Origin: Nonomuraea rhodomycinica
GTDB taxonomy: Bacteria > Actinomycetota > Actinomycetes > Streptosporangiales > Streptosporangiaceae
Reading direction: 5' to 3'
Length of the DNA: 64,000 nt
NCBI RefSeq assembly: GCF_013363995.1
Contig: NZ_JABWGO010000003.1
Coordinates: forward strand, 496,001 to 560,000
Shown here: piece after piece, positions 8,172-15,925 of the stretch
Layout: the number at the start of each line of letters is the position of its first letter
Position numbering within the stretch: the stretch's first letter is position 1
Made by a program: the position numbers and the translations under genes
The notes under the pieces: model-generated
The model's input: the letters and a program-made list of their open reading frames with translations, nothing else
What the model was told of the DNA's origin: nothing
Databases searched by the model: none

Positions 8172-9242
8172 TCAGCGCAGGCGCAGGTGCGGGCCCTCGA
8201 ACGGGACCAGCTCGCCGACGACCGGCGCGCCGGGGATCTCACCGGCCACCAGCAGGCCGCCCGACGTCTGGGCGTCGGCGAGCAGCAGCAGCTCGTCCTC
8301 CCCGAAGCCGCCCGGGTCGAGCCGGGGCCGCACCCAGTCGAGGTTGCGGCGGGTGCCGCCGCTGACGTACCCGTCGCGCAGCGCCTCCCGGGCTCCTTCC
8401 AGGTACGGCACCGCGGCCACGTCCACCACCGCCGTCACCCGGCCGGCCCGGGCCAGCTTGTAGAGGTGGCCGAGCAGGCCGAACCCGGTCACGTCCGTCG
8501 CGCACTCCGCCCCGGCGGCCAGGGCGGCCCTCGACGCGTCGCGGTTCAGCGCCGTCATCACGGCGACCGCCTGCTCGAACACCTCACCCGTCGCCTTGTG
8601 CCGCGCGTTCAGCACCCCGACGCCGAGCGGCTTGCTCAGCGACAGCGGCAGCCCGGGCCGGGCCGCGTCGAGGCGCAGCAGCCGCGCCGGGTCGGCCAGA
8701 CCCGTGACCGCCATGCCGTACTTCGGCTCCGGGTCGTCCACGCTGTGGCCGCCCGCGACGTGACAGCCCGCCGACCGCGCCACGTCCAGGCCGCCGCGCA
8801 GCACCTCCGCGGCCAGCTCCAGCGGCAGCCGCCCGCGCGGCCAGCCCAGCAGGTTCAGGGCCACCAGGGGCTCGCCGCCGACGGCGTACACGTCGGACAG
8901 CGCGTTCGCCGCCGCGACCCGCCCCCAGTCGTACGGGTCGTCCAGCACGGGGGTGAAGAAGTCGGCGGTCGCCACCACGGCCCGGCCCCCGTGGATGCGC
9001 ACCACGGCGGCGTCGTCGCCGTCGTCCAGCCCGACGAGCAGCTCCCCGGCGGCGCCCGGCGGAGCGGGCGGGCCGGCTTGAGGGGACGGGGCGGTCGGGC
9101 TGGAGAGGCCGGTCAGGGTGGCGACGACGGACTCCAGCTCACCGGGCGGGATCTTGCAGGCGCAGCCGCCGCCGTGCGCGTACGTCGTCAGCCGGATCCG
9201 CTCCCGCTCCGGCGGGACCGTGGACGTCGCGCTCTCGTTCAC
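8172..9242 (-). CDS. selD: Selenide, water dikinase (selenophosphate synthase)
   Basis: A 356-residue SelD that makes selenophosphate from selenide and ATP, the selenium donor for SelA. The glycine-rich N-terminal motif YAHGGGCACKIPP carries the catalytic cysteine C27 and lysine K30; the nucleophile is cysteine, so no UGA readthrough is needed for this gene. Further family blocks are visible: the metal/ATP site (VGLDDGDDAAVV, DFFTP), the ALSDVYAVGGEPL segment, and GGHSVDDPEPKYGMAVTG. The start is GTG at 9242. It is divergent from tRNA-Sec, selA and selB, so the whole Sec pathway is in one place. Confidence 0.95.
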   Translation of the reverse strand: MNESATSTVPPERERIRLTTYAHGGGCACKIPPGELESVVATLTGLSSPTAPSPQAGPPAPPGAAGELLVGLDDGDDAAVVRIHGGRAVVATADFFTPVLDDPYDWGRVAAANALSDVYAVGGEPLVALNLLGWPRGRLPLELAAEVLRGGLDVARSAGCHVAGGHSVDDPEPKYGMAVTGLADPARLLRLDAARPGLPLSLSKPLGVGVLNARHKATGEVFEQAVAVMTALNRDASRAALAAGAECATDVTGFGLLGHLYKLARAGRVTAVVDVAAVPYLEGAREALRDGYVSGGTRRNLDWVRPRLDPGGFGEDELLLLADAQTSGGLLVAGEIPGAPVVGELVPFEGPHLRLR

Positions 9243-9315
9243 TCGTGCCTCACAACTGGGCTTCGTGCCGGTGTGCCGCCTCGACCTGTACCCGCCCGCG
9301 GGTAGGTTCTCCCTT

Positions 9316-9408
9316 GGAGGCGTCTGGGCGCCTGGTGGCCCCCGCGGTCTTCAAAACCGACGAGGCCGAGGTCCTCGGCCTGGCGGGTTCGATTCCCGTC
9401 CGCCTCCG
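9316..9408 (+). tRNA. selC: tRNA-Sec (anticodon UCA)
   Basis: A 93-nt selenocysteine tRNA. The acceptor arms GGAGGCG (from 9316) and CGCCTCC (9401-9407) pair over 7 bp, with G as discriminator; CCA is not encoded. The anticodon loop is CTTCAAA, giving anticodon UCA for UGA. The T arm carries the GGTTCGATTCC core. The extra arm is long, with a stem of GGCCGAG against CTCGGCC, and the D arm is extended (GGGC paired with GCCC), both typical of tRNA-Sec. It lies in the 180-bp gap between selD and selA. An eighth acceptor pair typical of bacterial tRNA-Sec would be T:C here and does not form. Confidence 0.95.
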
Positions 9409-9422
9409 CTTATGTTCGGAGA

Positions 9423-10859
9423 GTGGACCCGCGAAGGCGTGTGCCCCGCACCGACGCCGTGCTCGCCGACCCGCGCCTGGCCGAGGCCGCCGCGCGGCTG
9501 GGCCGTACGGTCGTCAAGGAGGCGGTGGGGCGGGCCCAGGAGCGGGCGCGCCGCGGCGAGATCGGCCCCGAGGAGGTGGCCGGCGCGGCCGTGGCGGCGC
9601 TCCCGGCGCGGGCGGCCGGCCTGCGCCCGGTGATCAACGCGACGGGCGTGCTGATCCACACCAACCTCGGCCGGGCGCCGCTGTCGGCCGCCGCGGTCGA
9701 GGCGATGACGGCCGCGGCCGGGGCCGCCGACGTGGAGTTCGACCTGGCGGCGGGCGGCCGGGCGCGGCGCGGGCGCGGCGCGCTGGAGGCGCTCGCCGCC
9801 GCCGTGCCGCAGGCCGCGGACGTCCACGTCGTCAACAACAACGCCGCCGCGCTCGTCCTGGCGGCCACCGCGCTGGCCGCCGGACGCGAGATCGTGATCA
9901 GCAGGGGCGAGCTGGTGGAGATCGGCGACGGCTTCCGCATCCCCGACCTGCTCGTCTCCACCGGGGCGAGGCTGCGCGAGGTCGGCACCACCAACCGCAC
10001 CACGGCCCGCGACTACGCCGGAGCCGTGGGCCCGGAGACCGGGTTCGTCCTCAAGATCCACCCGTCGAACTACCGGATCGAGGGCTTCACCGGCTCACCC
10101 GGGGTGTCCGAGCTGACCGGGCTCGGCGTGCCCGTCGTCGTGGACATCGGCTCCGGGCTGCTCGCCCGCGAGCCGCTGCTGCCCGCCGAGCCCGACGCCG
10201 CCGACACGCTCAGGGCCGGCGCCGACCTGGTGACGGCCAGCGGCGACAAGCTGCTCGGCGGGCCGCAGGCGGGGCTCCTCCTCGGCCGGGCGGACCTGGT
10301 GGAGCGGTGCAGGCGGCATCCGCTCGCCCGGGCGCTGCGGGTCGACAAGCTGACGCTCGCCGCGCTGGAGGCGACGCTGCGCGGTCCCGTGCCGCCGGTC
10401 GCCGAGGCGCTGCGGGCGGATCCGGCGGAGCTGGCGGAACGCGCGGCGGCCCTGGCGGCTCGGCTGGCCGCCGCGGGGGTGGACGCCCGGGCGGTGCCCA
10501 GCGCCGCGGCCGTGGGCGGGGGAGGCGCGCCGGGGGTGAGCTTGCCGAGCGCCGCGGTGAGCCTGCCGGAGCGGCTCGCGGCCCGGCTGCGGACGGGTGA
10601 GCCGCCGGTCGTGGGGCGGGTCGAGGGCGGGCGCCTGCTGCTGGACCTGCGCGCGGTCCCGCCCGCGCGGGACGACGACCTTCTACGGGCGGTGCTCGCC
10701 GTCGAGCCCGCTCCGCCACCGGATGCGGAGCCAGGGAAGGGGGACGTCTCTTCCGTCTCGGCGGAACGCGGAGAAGGGCAGGCCCCCACCGGGCGGCGTG
10801 AGGAGCCGGGGACGTCGCGGCGACTCGATTCGTCCGGGCGGCCGGGGGTGGTGGGATGA
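9423..10859 (+). CDS. selA: L-seryl-tRNA(Sec) selenium transferase
   Basis: A 478-residue PLP enzyme that turns Ser-tRNA(Sec) into Sec-tRNA(Sec) with selenophosphate. Visible family blocks are NATGVLIHTNLGRAPLS, VVNNNAAALVLAATALA, SRGELVEIGDGFRIPDL, the ..VGTTNRTTARDY motif, and SGDKLLGGPQAG, in which the lysine near residue 276 would hold PLP. The annotated start is GTG 9423, only 14 bp after tRNA-Sec; a second GTG at 9441 with better spacing from GAAGG is possible. The last 45 residues are a low-complexity Pro/Glu/Arg-rich tail not needed for the fold. It overlaps selB by 4 bp (ATGA). Confidence 0.95.
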   Translation: MDPRRRVPRTDAVLADPRLAEAAARLGRTVVKEAVGRAQERARRGEIGPEEVAGAAVAALPARAAGLRPVINATGVLIHTNLGRAPLSAAAVEAMTAAAGAADVEFDLAAGGRARRGRGALEALAAAVPQAADVHVVNNNAAALVLAATALAAGREIVISRGELVEIGDGFRIPDLLVSTGARLREVGTTNRTTARDYAGAVGPETGFVLKIHPSNYRIEGFTGSPGVSELTGLGVPVVVDIGSGLLAREPLLPAEPDAADTLRAGADLVTASGDKLLGGPQAGLLLGRADLVERCRRHPLARALRVDKLTLAALEATLRGPVPPVAEALRADPAELAERAAALAARLAAAGVDARAVPSAAAVGGGGAPGVSLPSAAVSLPERLAARLRTGEPPVVGRVEGGRLLLDLRAVPPARDDDLLRAVLAVEPAPPPDAEPGKGDVSSVSAERGEGQAPTGRREEPGTSRRLDSSGRPGVVG

Positions 10860-12859
10860 CGCACGTGGTCGCCACCGCCGGGCATGTCGATCACGGCAAG
10901 TCCACCCTCGTGCGGGCGCTCACCGGGATGGAGCCCGACCGGCTGGAGGAGGAGCGGCGGCGCGGGCTCACGATCGAGCTCGGCTACGCCTGGACGGTGC
11001 TGCCCTCGGGTGAGCGGCTGGCCTTCGTGGACGTGCCGGGCCATGAACGGTTCCTGGCCACGATGCTGGCGGGGGTCGGACCGGTGCCGGCCGTGATGTT
11101 CGTGGTGGCGGCCGACGAGGGGTGGATGCCGCAGTCGGAGGAGCACCTGGTCGCGCTGGAGGCGCTGGGAGTGCGGCACGGCGTGCTCGTGGTGACCCGG
11201 GCGGACCTGGCCGACCCGCGGCCGGCCGCCGAGCGGGCCGGGGAGCGGCTGCGCGAGGCCGGGCTGGGCGGGGCCGAGACCGTCGTCGTGAGCGGGCGCA
11301 CGGGCCAGGGGCTCGACGGGTTGCGGGCGGCGCTGGACCGGCTGGTCGCCGCGCTCCCGGTGGCCGATCCGTCCGCTCCGGTACGGATGTGGGTGGATCG
11401 CGCGTTCAGCGTGACCGGCAGCGGCACGGTCGTGACGGGTACGCTGCCCGCCGGCACGGTCGCGGTGGGCGACGAGCTGCTGCTGGCCGGCGAGCCGGCG
11501 CGGGTGAGGGCGCTGGAGTCGCTGAAGGAGCCGCGGGAGACGGTGTCCGGGGTCGCCAGGGTGGCGGTGAACCTGCGCGGCCACACCGTTCCGGAACGGG
11601 GCCAGGCGCTGGTGACGCCGGGCCGGTGGACGTACACGGAGCTCGTGGACGTCCTGGTGGCCCGGGTGGGCGGGCGCCGCGGCCGGGCGACGCACGCGGA
11701 TCCGCACGGCGGCCGGGGGGCGTCCTCTGCCGAGGAGGGGCGTTCGGAGGGGGAGCCGAGGGGGGCGTTCGGCAGGCTGCCCGGGCGGTTGACCGTTCAC
11801 GTGGGATCGGCCGCGGTCGCCTGCGAGGTGCGTCCCCTCGGCGGGGCCTTCGCGCGGCTGAGGCTGGCCCGGCCGCTGCCGCTCCACCTCGGGGACGTGC
11901 TGCTCCTGCGCGACCCCGGCCGCGACCCGGGGCGCGACCGGGCCGAGGTGCGGGTGCTCGCCGGCGCGACGGTCCTCGACGTACGCCCCGAGCCGCTGCG
12001 TCGCAGGGGCGCCGCCCGGCGACGGACGGCCCTCCTGGAGACGGCCCTCCTGGAGACGGCCCTCCTGGAGACGGCCCCCCTGGAGGGGCCGGGCGTGGCG
12101 TTCGCCCTGCGCCTGCACGGGCTGCTGCGCGCCGCCGACCTGCGCGCCATGGGCGTCGAGCCCCCCACCGGTACCGCCACCGAACCCCCCGGCCCCATGG
12201 CGTCGCGAAGCGCCACGACGGTAGCCGGCGCCGTCACCGCACCCGGCCCCGTGTGTGGCGACTGGTACGCCGAGCCCCGGCTGTGGGAGGAGTGCGGGCG
12301 GCGGCTGGCGGACGCCGTGCGGCGGCACGCGCACGACCATCCCCTGGAGCCCGGCCTGCCTGTGGAGGCCGCCCGGCACGAGCTGGGCCTGCCCGACCGG
12401 CGGCTGGTCGTCGCCCTCGTACGGCCGCCCCTCACGCTCGCCGCCGGCCGGATCGCCGCCGGGCCCGCGGGGCTGCCGCAGCCGGTGGCCGGGGCGGTCG
12501 AGCGGTTGAGGCGTGAGCTGGCGGCGCGGCCCTTCCACGCGCCCGAGGCGGCCCGGCTGGCCGAGCTGGGGCTGGGCGCGCGGGAGCTGGCCGCGGCCGT
12601 GCGGGCCGGCGCGCTGCTGCGCGTGGGCGAGGGCGTGGTGCTGCTCCCAGGGGCCGACCGGCGGGCGGCCGAGGTGCTCGGACGCCTGCCGCAGCCGTTC
12701 ACGGTCAGCCAGGCCAGGCAGGCCCTCGGCACGAGCCGCCGGGTGGCCGTCCCGCTGCTCGAACACCTCGACCGGGCCGGGCTCACCGAGCGGCTGGACG
12801 ACGTGCGGCGCCGTCTGGCGGGACGCGGCCGGCCGCCGTCCGCGAACCCGCAAACGTAG
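10856..12859 (+). CDS. selB: Selenocysteine-specific elongation factor SelB
   Basis: A 667-residue special elongation factor that brings Sec-tRNA to UGA codons followed by a SECIS hairpin. The GTPase domain shows the P-loop GHVDHGKST (residues 9-17), the RRRGLTIELGYAW switch, DVPGHERF and a TRAD motif in place of NKxD. EF-Tu-like domains 2 and 3 follow, then winged-helix domains at the C-terminus that would bind the SECIS RNA. Between domain 3 and the winged helices is an odd linker with four copies of TALLE/TAPLE and a Pro/Thr-rich stretch. It ends the selA-selB operon; the target is presumably the formate dehydrogenase 10 kb upstream. Confidence 0.95.
   Translation: MTHVVATAGHVDHGKSTLVRALTGMEPDRLEEERRRGLTIELGYAWTVLPSGERLAFVDVPGHERFLATMLAGVGPVPAVMFVVAADEGWMPQSEEHLVALEALGVRHGVLVVTRADLADPRPAAERAGERLREAGLGGAETVVVSGRTGQGLDGLRAALDRLVAALPVADPSAPVRMWVDRAFSVTGSGTVVTGTLPAGTVAVGDELLLAGEPARVRALESLKEPRETVSGVARVAVNLRGHTVPERGQALVTPGRWTYTELVDVLVARVGGRRGRATHADPHGGRGASSAEEGRSEGEPRGAFGRLPGRLTVHVGSAAVACEVRPLGGAFARLRLARPLPLHLGDVLLLRDPGRDPGRDRAEVRVLAGATVLDVRPEPLRRRGAARRRTALLETALLETALLETAPLEGPGVAFALRLHGLLRAADLRAMGVEPPTGTATEPPGPMASRSATTVAGAVTAPGPVCGDWYAEPRLWEECGRRLADAVRRHAHDHPLEPGLPVEAARHELGLPDRRLVVALVRPPLTLAAGRIAAGPAGLPQPVAGAVERLRRELAARPFHAPEAARLAELGLGARELAAAVRAGALLRVGEGVVLLPGADRRAAEVLGRLPQPFTVSQARQALGTSRRVAVPLLEHLDRAGLTERLDDVRRRLAGRGRPPSANPQT
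12025..12084 (+). repeat. 15-bp tandem repeat, four units, inside selB
   Basis: Four head-to-tail units of GACGGCCCTCCTGGA; the fourth has one T-to-C change. Because 15 is a multiple of three, the reading frame is kept and the protein gains TALLE-TALLE-TALLE-TAPLE between domain 3 and the winged-helix region. Confidence 0.92.
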
Positions 12860-12939
12860 CGGCATTTAACCCGCGTCAAACGTATTCGAGCAGTTCAGGG
12901 ACGCTGTTCAGGTATAGATTCGGATGTCGGGGGCCGCAA

Positions 12940-12961
12940 CCTGAGGAGAGCAGACCTCAGG
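12940..12961 (+). promoter_or_regulatory. Inverted repeat in the aquaporin leader
   Basis: CCTGAGG (12940-12946) and CCTCAGG (12955-12961) are perfect 7-bp arms with an 8-base spacer, 30 bases before the aquaporin ATG. A TATAGA box lies at 12913-12918. It could be an operator or a leader hairpin near the ribosome site; no regulator gene is adjacent. Confidence 0.5.
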
Positions 12962-12991
12962 GGACTTGAACCATCGTCATCGGGGGTAGCG

Positions 12992-13873
12992 ATGGTTGGA
13001 GACCTGCCGCGGCGACTCGTCGCGGAAGCCATCGGAACGCTGCTGCTCGTGCTGTTCGGAGCCGGCTCGGTGGTCGCGGCACTGATCATGGGCAAGGGCG
13101 AGCTCACCTACGCCGCCCTCGGCTTCATCTCGTTGTCGTTCGGCCTGGTGGTGGCGCTCGTCGTCTACGCCTTCGGCACCACCTCGGGCGCCCACATCAA
13201 CCCGGCCGTCACCGTGGCCCTCGCCGCCGGCGGCAGGTTCCCGTGGCGGGAGGTGCCGTTCTACATCGGGGCGCAGCTCGTCGGCGCGTTCTCCGGCGGC
13301 CTGCTCATCGTGGGCGGCTTCGGACGGCGGGCGGCGACGGAGTTCGGCACCGGGCAGACCACCCTGGGCCCGCAGGTCGGCTACGGGCAGGGGATCCTGA
13401 TGGAGGCGCTGGGCACGTTCCTGCTGCTGATCACCATCATGGCGCTGGCCGTGGACCGGCGGGCGCCGGCCGGCTGGGCGGGATTCATGATCGGCCTGGC
13501 GGTCGCGTGCGAGATCTTCGTCATCGGCCCGCTGACGGGCGGCGCGATCAACCCCGCCCGCACCTTCGGGCCGTACCTGACGACGACCCTGTTCGGCGGT
13601 GACGCGCCCTGGAAGGAGTACGGCGTGTACGTGGCCGGCCCGATCGCCGGGGCCGTGCTCGCCGTGCTCGTCTACGACCTGGTGGCGCGCCCGGCCCGGG
13701 AGGTGCCGGAAGAGGCCGAGCAGGGAACGGCAGGCGAGATCGCCGGCGCCCGCGCGTCGTCGGACGCGCGGGCCGGGGACGTCCCGGCGGCGCGCCATCC
13801 GCAGGACGAGCACCTCGGCGACCGTGTCGGCCACGTCGCGCGCCGCCGCCGGCGTCACGGACACAGGAGGTGA
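12992..13873 (+). CDS. Aquaporin / glycerol facilitator (MIP family)
   Basis: A 293-residue MIP channel. Both signature loops are present: HINPAVT with the first NPA near residue 70, and AINPARTFGP with the second near residue 187; six hydrophobic segments plus the two half-helices account for residues 8-232. The last 60 residues are a charged, disordered cytoplasmic tail rich in Ala, Glu and Arg. It should conduct water or small neutral solutes; selectivity cannot be read reliably from the sequence alone. It is followed 57 bp later by formaldehyde dehydrogenase on the same strand, so cotranscription is possible but not shown. Confidence 0.92.
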   Translation: MVGDLPRRLVAEAIGTLLLVLFGAGSVVAALIMGKGELTYAALGFISLSFGLVVALVVYAFGTTSGAHINPAVTVALAAGGRFPWREVPFYIGAQLVGAFSGGLLIVGGFGRRAATEFGTGQTTLGPQVGYGQGILMEALGTFLLLITIMALAVDRRAPAGWAGFMIGLAVACEIFVIGPLTGGAINPARTFGPYLTTTLFGGDAPWKEYGVYVAGPIAGAVLAVLVYDLVARPAREVPEEAEQGTAGEIAGARASSDARAGDVPAARHPQDEHLGDRVGHVARRRRRHGHRR

Positions 13874-13930
13874 TGCCCGCCCGCCAAACGCCCGACATCC
13901 ATTCACTTCGCGTCAGGGAGGGGGCTCGTC

Positions 13931-15148
13931 ATGCCTGGTAACAGGGGCGTCGCATACGAGGGTCCAGGCAGAGTCGAGGTACGCGAGACCGACTATCCGA
14001 CGTTCGAGCTCAGGGACGGCCCCGGGGTCAACCCGGCCAACGTGGGCCGCAAGCTGCCCCACGCGGCGATCCTGCGGACCGTCGCGACGAACATCTGCGG
14101 AAGCGACCAGCACATGGTCCGCGGCCGCACCACGGCCCCGGCGGGGCTCATCCTCGGCCACGAGATCACCGGTGAGGTGGTGGAGACCGGCCCGGACGTG
14201 GAGTACGTCAGGACCGGCGACCTCGTGTCCGTGCCGTTCAACATCGCCTGCGGCCGCTGCCGCAACTGCAAGGAGGGCAAGACCGGCGTCTGTGAGAACG
14301 TCAACCCGGACCGGCCCGGCTCGGCCTACGGCTACGTCGACATGGGCGGCTGGGTCGGCGGCCAGGCGGAGTACGTCCTGGTGCCGTACGCGGACTGGAA
14401 CCTGCTGGTGTTCCCGGACAAGGAACGGGCGATGGAGAAGATCCTCGACCTGGCCATGCTCGCGGACATCTTCCCGACGGGGTACCACGGCTGCGTCAGC
14501 GCGGGCGTCACGACGGGCTCGACCGTCTACGTCGCCGGCGCGGGGCCGGTCGGGCTGGCCGCCGCCTGCTCGGCGCTCCTGCTCGGCGCGGCCGTCGTCA
14601 TCGTCGCCGACCTGAACAAGGAACGCCTCGACCAGGCGCACAGCTTCGGCTGCGAGACGATCAACGTGGCCATGGGCGAGCCGAAGGACCAGATCGAGCA
14701 GATCCTCGGCACGCCCGAGGTGGACTGCGCCGTGGACGCCGTCGGCTTCGAGGCGCGCGGTCACGGGCACGAGGCGGAGGTGGAGCGGCCCGCCACCGTC
14801 CTCAACACGCTGATGGACGTGACCCGGGCGGGCGGCGCGCTCGGCATCCCCGGGCTCTACGTCACCGGCGACCCGGGGGCCTCGGACGAGGCGGCCAAGC
14901 AGGGCTCGCTGTCGATCCGGATCGGCCTCGGCTGGGCGAAGTCGCACAGCTTCGTCACCGGCCAGTGCCCGGTCATGCGCTACAACCGCCAGCTCATGAT
15001 GGCGATCCTGCACGACCGGGTGCAGATCGCCAAGGCGGTCAACGCCACGCCGATCTCGCTGGACGACGCCCCGCGGGGCTACCACGAGTTCGACGAGGGG
15101 GCGGCGCGCAAGTACGTGCTCGACCCGCACGGCATGCTGGCCCGCTGA
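13931..15148 (+). CDS. fdhA: Glutathione-independent formaldehyde dehydrogenase, NAD+ dependent
   Basis: A 405-residue zinc-type medium-chain dehydrogenase. The start MPGNRGVAYEGPGRVEV and the body (TNICGSDQHMVRGRT, LGHEITGEV, SVPFNIACGRCRNCKEGKTGVC, MGGWVGGQAEYV, VAGAGPVGLAAA) match the Pseudomonas putida formaldehyde dismutase/dehydrogenase family, which oxidises formaldehyde to formate without glutathione. C and H residues for catalytic zinc and the four-cysteine structural zinc loop are intact. GGGAGGGGG precedes the ATG at 13931. Together with the formate dehydrogenase upstream it could complete formaldehyde detoxification to CO2. A strong hairpin follows the stop. Confidence 0.92.
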   Translation: MPGNRGVAYEGPGRVEVRETDYPTFELRDGPGVNPANVGRKLPHAAILRTVATNICGSDQHMVRGRTTAPAGLILGHEITGEVVETGPDVEYVRTGDLVSVPFNIACGRCRNCKEGKTGVCENVNPDRPGSAYGYVDMGGWVGGQAEYVLVPYADWNLLVFPDKERAMEKILDLAMLADIFPTGYHGCVSAGVTTGSTVYVAGAGPVGLAAACSALLLGAAVVIVADLNKERLDQAHSFGCETINVAMGEPKDQIEQILGTPEVDCAVDAVGFEARGHGHEAEVERPATVLNTLMDVTRAGGALGIPGLYVTGDPGASDEAAKQGSLSIRIGLGWAKSHSFVTGQCPVMRYNRQLMMAILHDRVQIAKAVNATPISLDDAPRGYHEFDEGAARKYVLDPHGMLAR

Positions 15149-15156
15149 GGAGTCCG

Positions 15157-15199
15157 GCGCCGCGGGCGGCGGGACGGCCGGTCCCGCCGCCCGCGGCGC
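15157..15199. terminator. Bidirectional hairpin terminator, 19-bp perfect stem
   Basis: Perfect 19-bp arms at 15157-15175 and 15181-15199 flank the 5-base loop GGCCG. The stem is nearly all G and C and has no T tract. It sits 8 bp after the formaldehyde dehydrogenase stop and 18 bp from the stop of the converging response regulator, so it can end both transcripts. Confidence 0.88.
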
Positions 15200-15207
15200 A
15201 CGTCCCC

Positions 15208-15272
15208 GCCCGGTGGCTCAGCCCGGTGGCTCAGCCCGGTGGCTCCGCCCGGCGGCTCTGCCCGGCGGCCGG
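15208..15272. repeat. 13-bp tandem repeat across the response regulator stop codon
   Basis: Five units of GCCCGGTGGCTCA with a few substitutions in the last three. The stop codon of the minus-strand response regulator (15218-15220) lies in the first unit. As 13 is not a multiple of three, unit number changes the reading frame of the C-terminal tail. Confidence 0.9.
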
Positions 15273-15925
15273 TCCGGGGTGACGAGTCCGCTCTCGTAGG
15301 CGTAGACGACGGCCTGGGCGCGTCCGCGCAGCTCCAGCTTGGCCAGGATCCGGTTGACGTGCGTCTTCACCGTCGCCTCCGCCAGCCCCAGCTCCGCGGC
15401 GATCTCCGGGTTGGACAGGCCGCGCGCCACGTGGAGGAGCACCTCGCGTTCGCGCGCGGTGAGCCCGTCCGCGTCCGGCCGGGGCGTGCCGTCCGGCAGG
15501 TGTACGGCGAAGCGCTCCAGCAGGCGGCGCGTCGTGCTGGGCGCCACCACGGCGTCGCCCGCGTGCACCGACCGGACGGCGCTGAACAGGTCCGCCGCCG
15601 GAGCGTCCTTGAGCAGGAAGCCCGAGGCGCCCGCCCTGATCGCGGCGAAGGCGTACTCGTCCAGGTCGAACGTCGTCAGGATGAGCACCTTCGGCGTTGC
15701 CGCCGTGGCGCCGGACCGGATGCGGCGGGTCGCCTCGACGCCGTCCATCCCCGGCATGCGCACGTCCATGAGCACCACGTCGGCGTCGACCTCACGCGCC
15801 ATCGCGACCGCCGCCGCGCCGTCCGCGGCCTCCCCGACCAGCTCGACGTCCGGCTGGGAGCGCAGGACGAGCCGCAGCCCGGCCCGGACGAGCTCCTGGT
15901 CGTCCACCAGCAGGAGCCGGATCAC
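15218..15925 (-). CDS. NarL/LuxR-type response regulator
   Basis: A 235-residue response regulator: receiver domain with VDDQELVRAG at the acidic pocket and the phosphoacceptor Asp in VVLMDVRMPGMDG, conserved T in ILTTFD and K in FLLKD, then a LuxR HTH (LTAREREVLLHVARGLSNPEIAAELGL..ATVKTHVNRILAKL). The GTG at 15925 overlaps the histidine kinase stop by 4 bp (GTGA), which fixes both the start and the operon. The last 15 residues (Pro/Gly/Arg-rich) are encoded by a 13-bp tandem repeat. It would be phosphorylated by the adjacent kinase and bind DNA as a dimer; targets are unknown. Confidence 0.93.
   Translation of the reverse strand: MIRLLLVDDQELVRAGLRLVLRSQPDVELVGEAADGAAAVAMAREVDADVVLMDVRMPGMDGVEATRRIRSGATAATPKVLILTTFDLDEYAFAAIRAGASGFLLKDAPAADLFSAVRSVHAGDAVVAPSTTRRLLERFAVHLPDGTPRPDADGLTAREREVLLHVARGLSNPEIAAELGLAEATVKTHVNRILAKLELRGRAQAVVYAYESGLVTPDRPPGRAAGRSHRAEPPG

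Noticed and set aside
8172..9242. SelD as a selenoprotein itself
   Set aside because: The catalytic position is encoded as Cys (residue 27) and the frame has no internal TGA.
10070..12865. A 931-codon open frame on the minus strand opposite selA/selB
   Set aside because: It mirrors the high third-position GC of selA and selB; its product is rich in Arg, Pro, Gly and His with no domain, while the plus strand has complete catalytic motifs.
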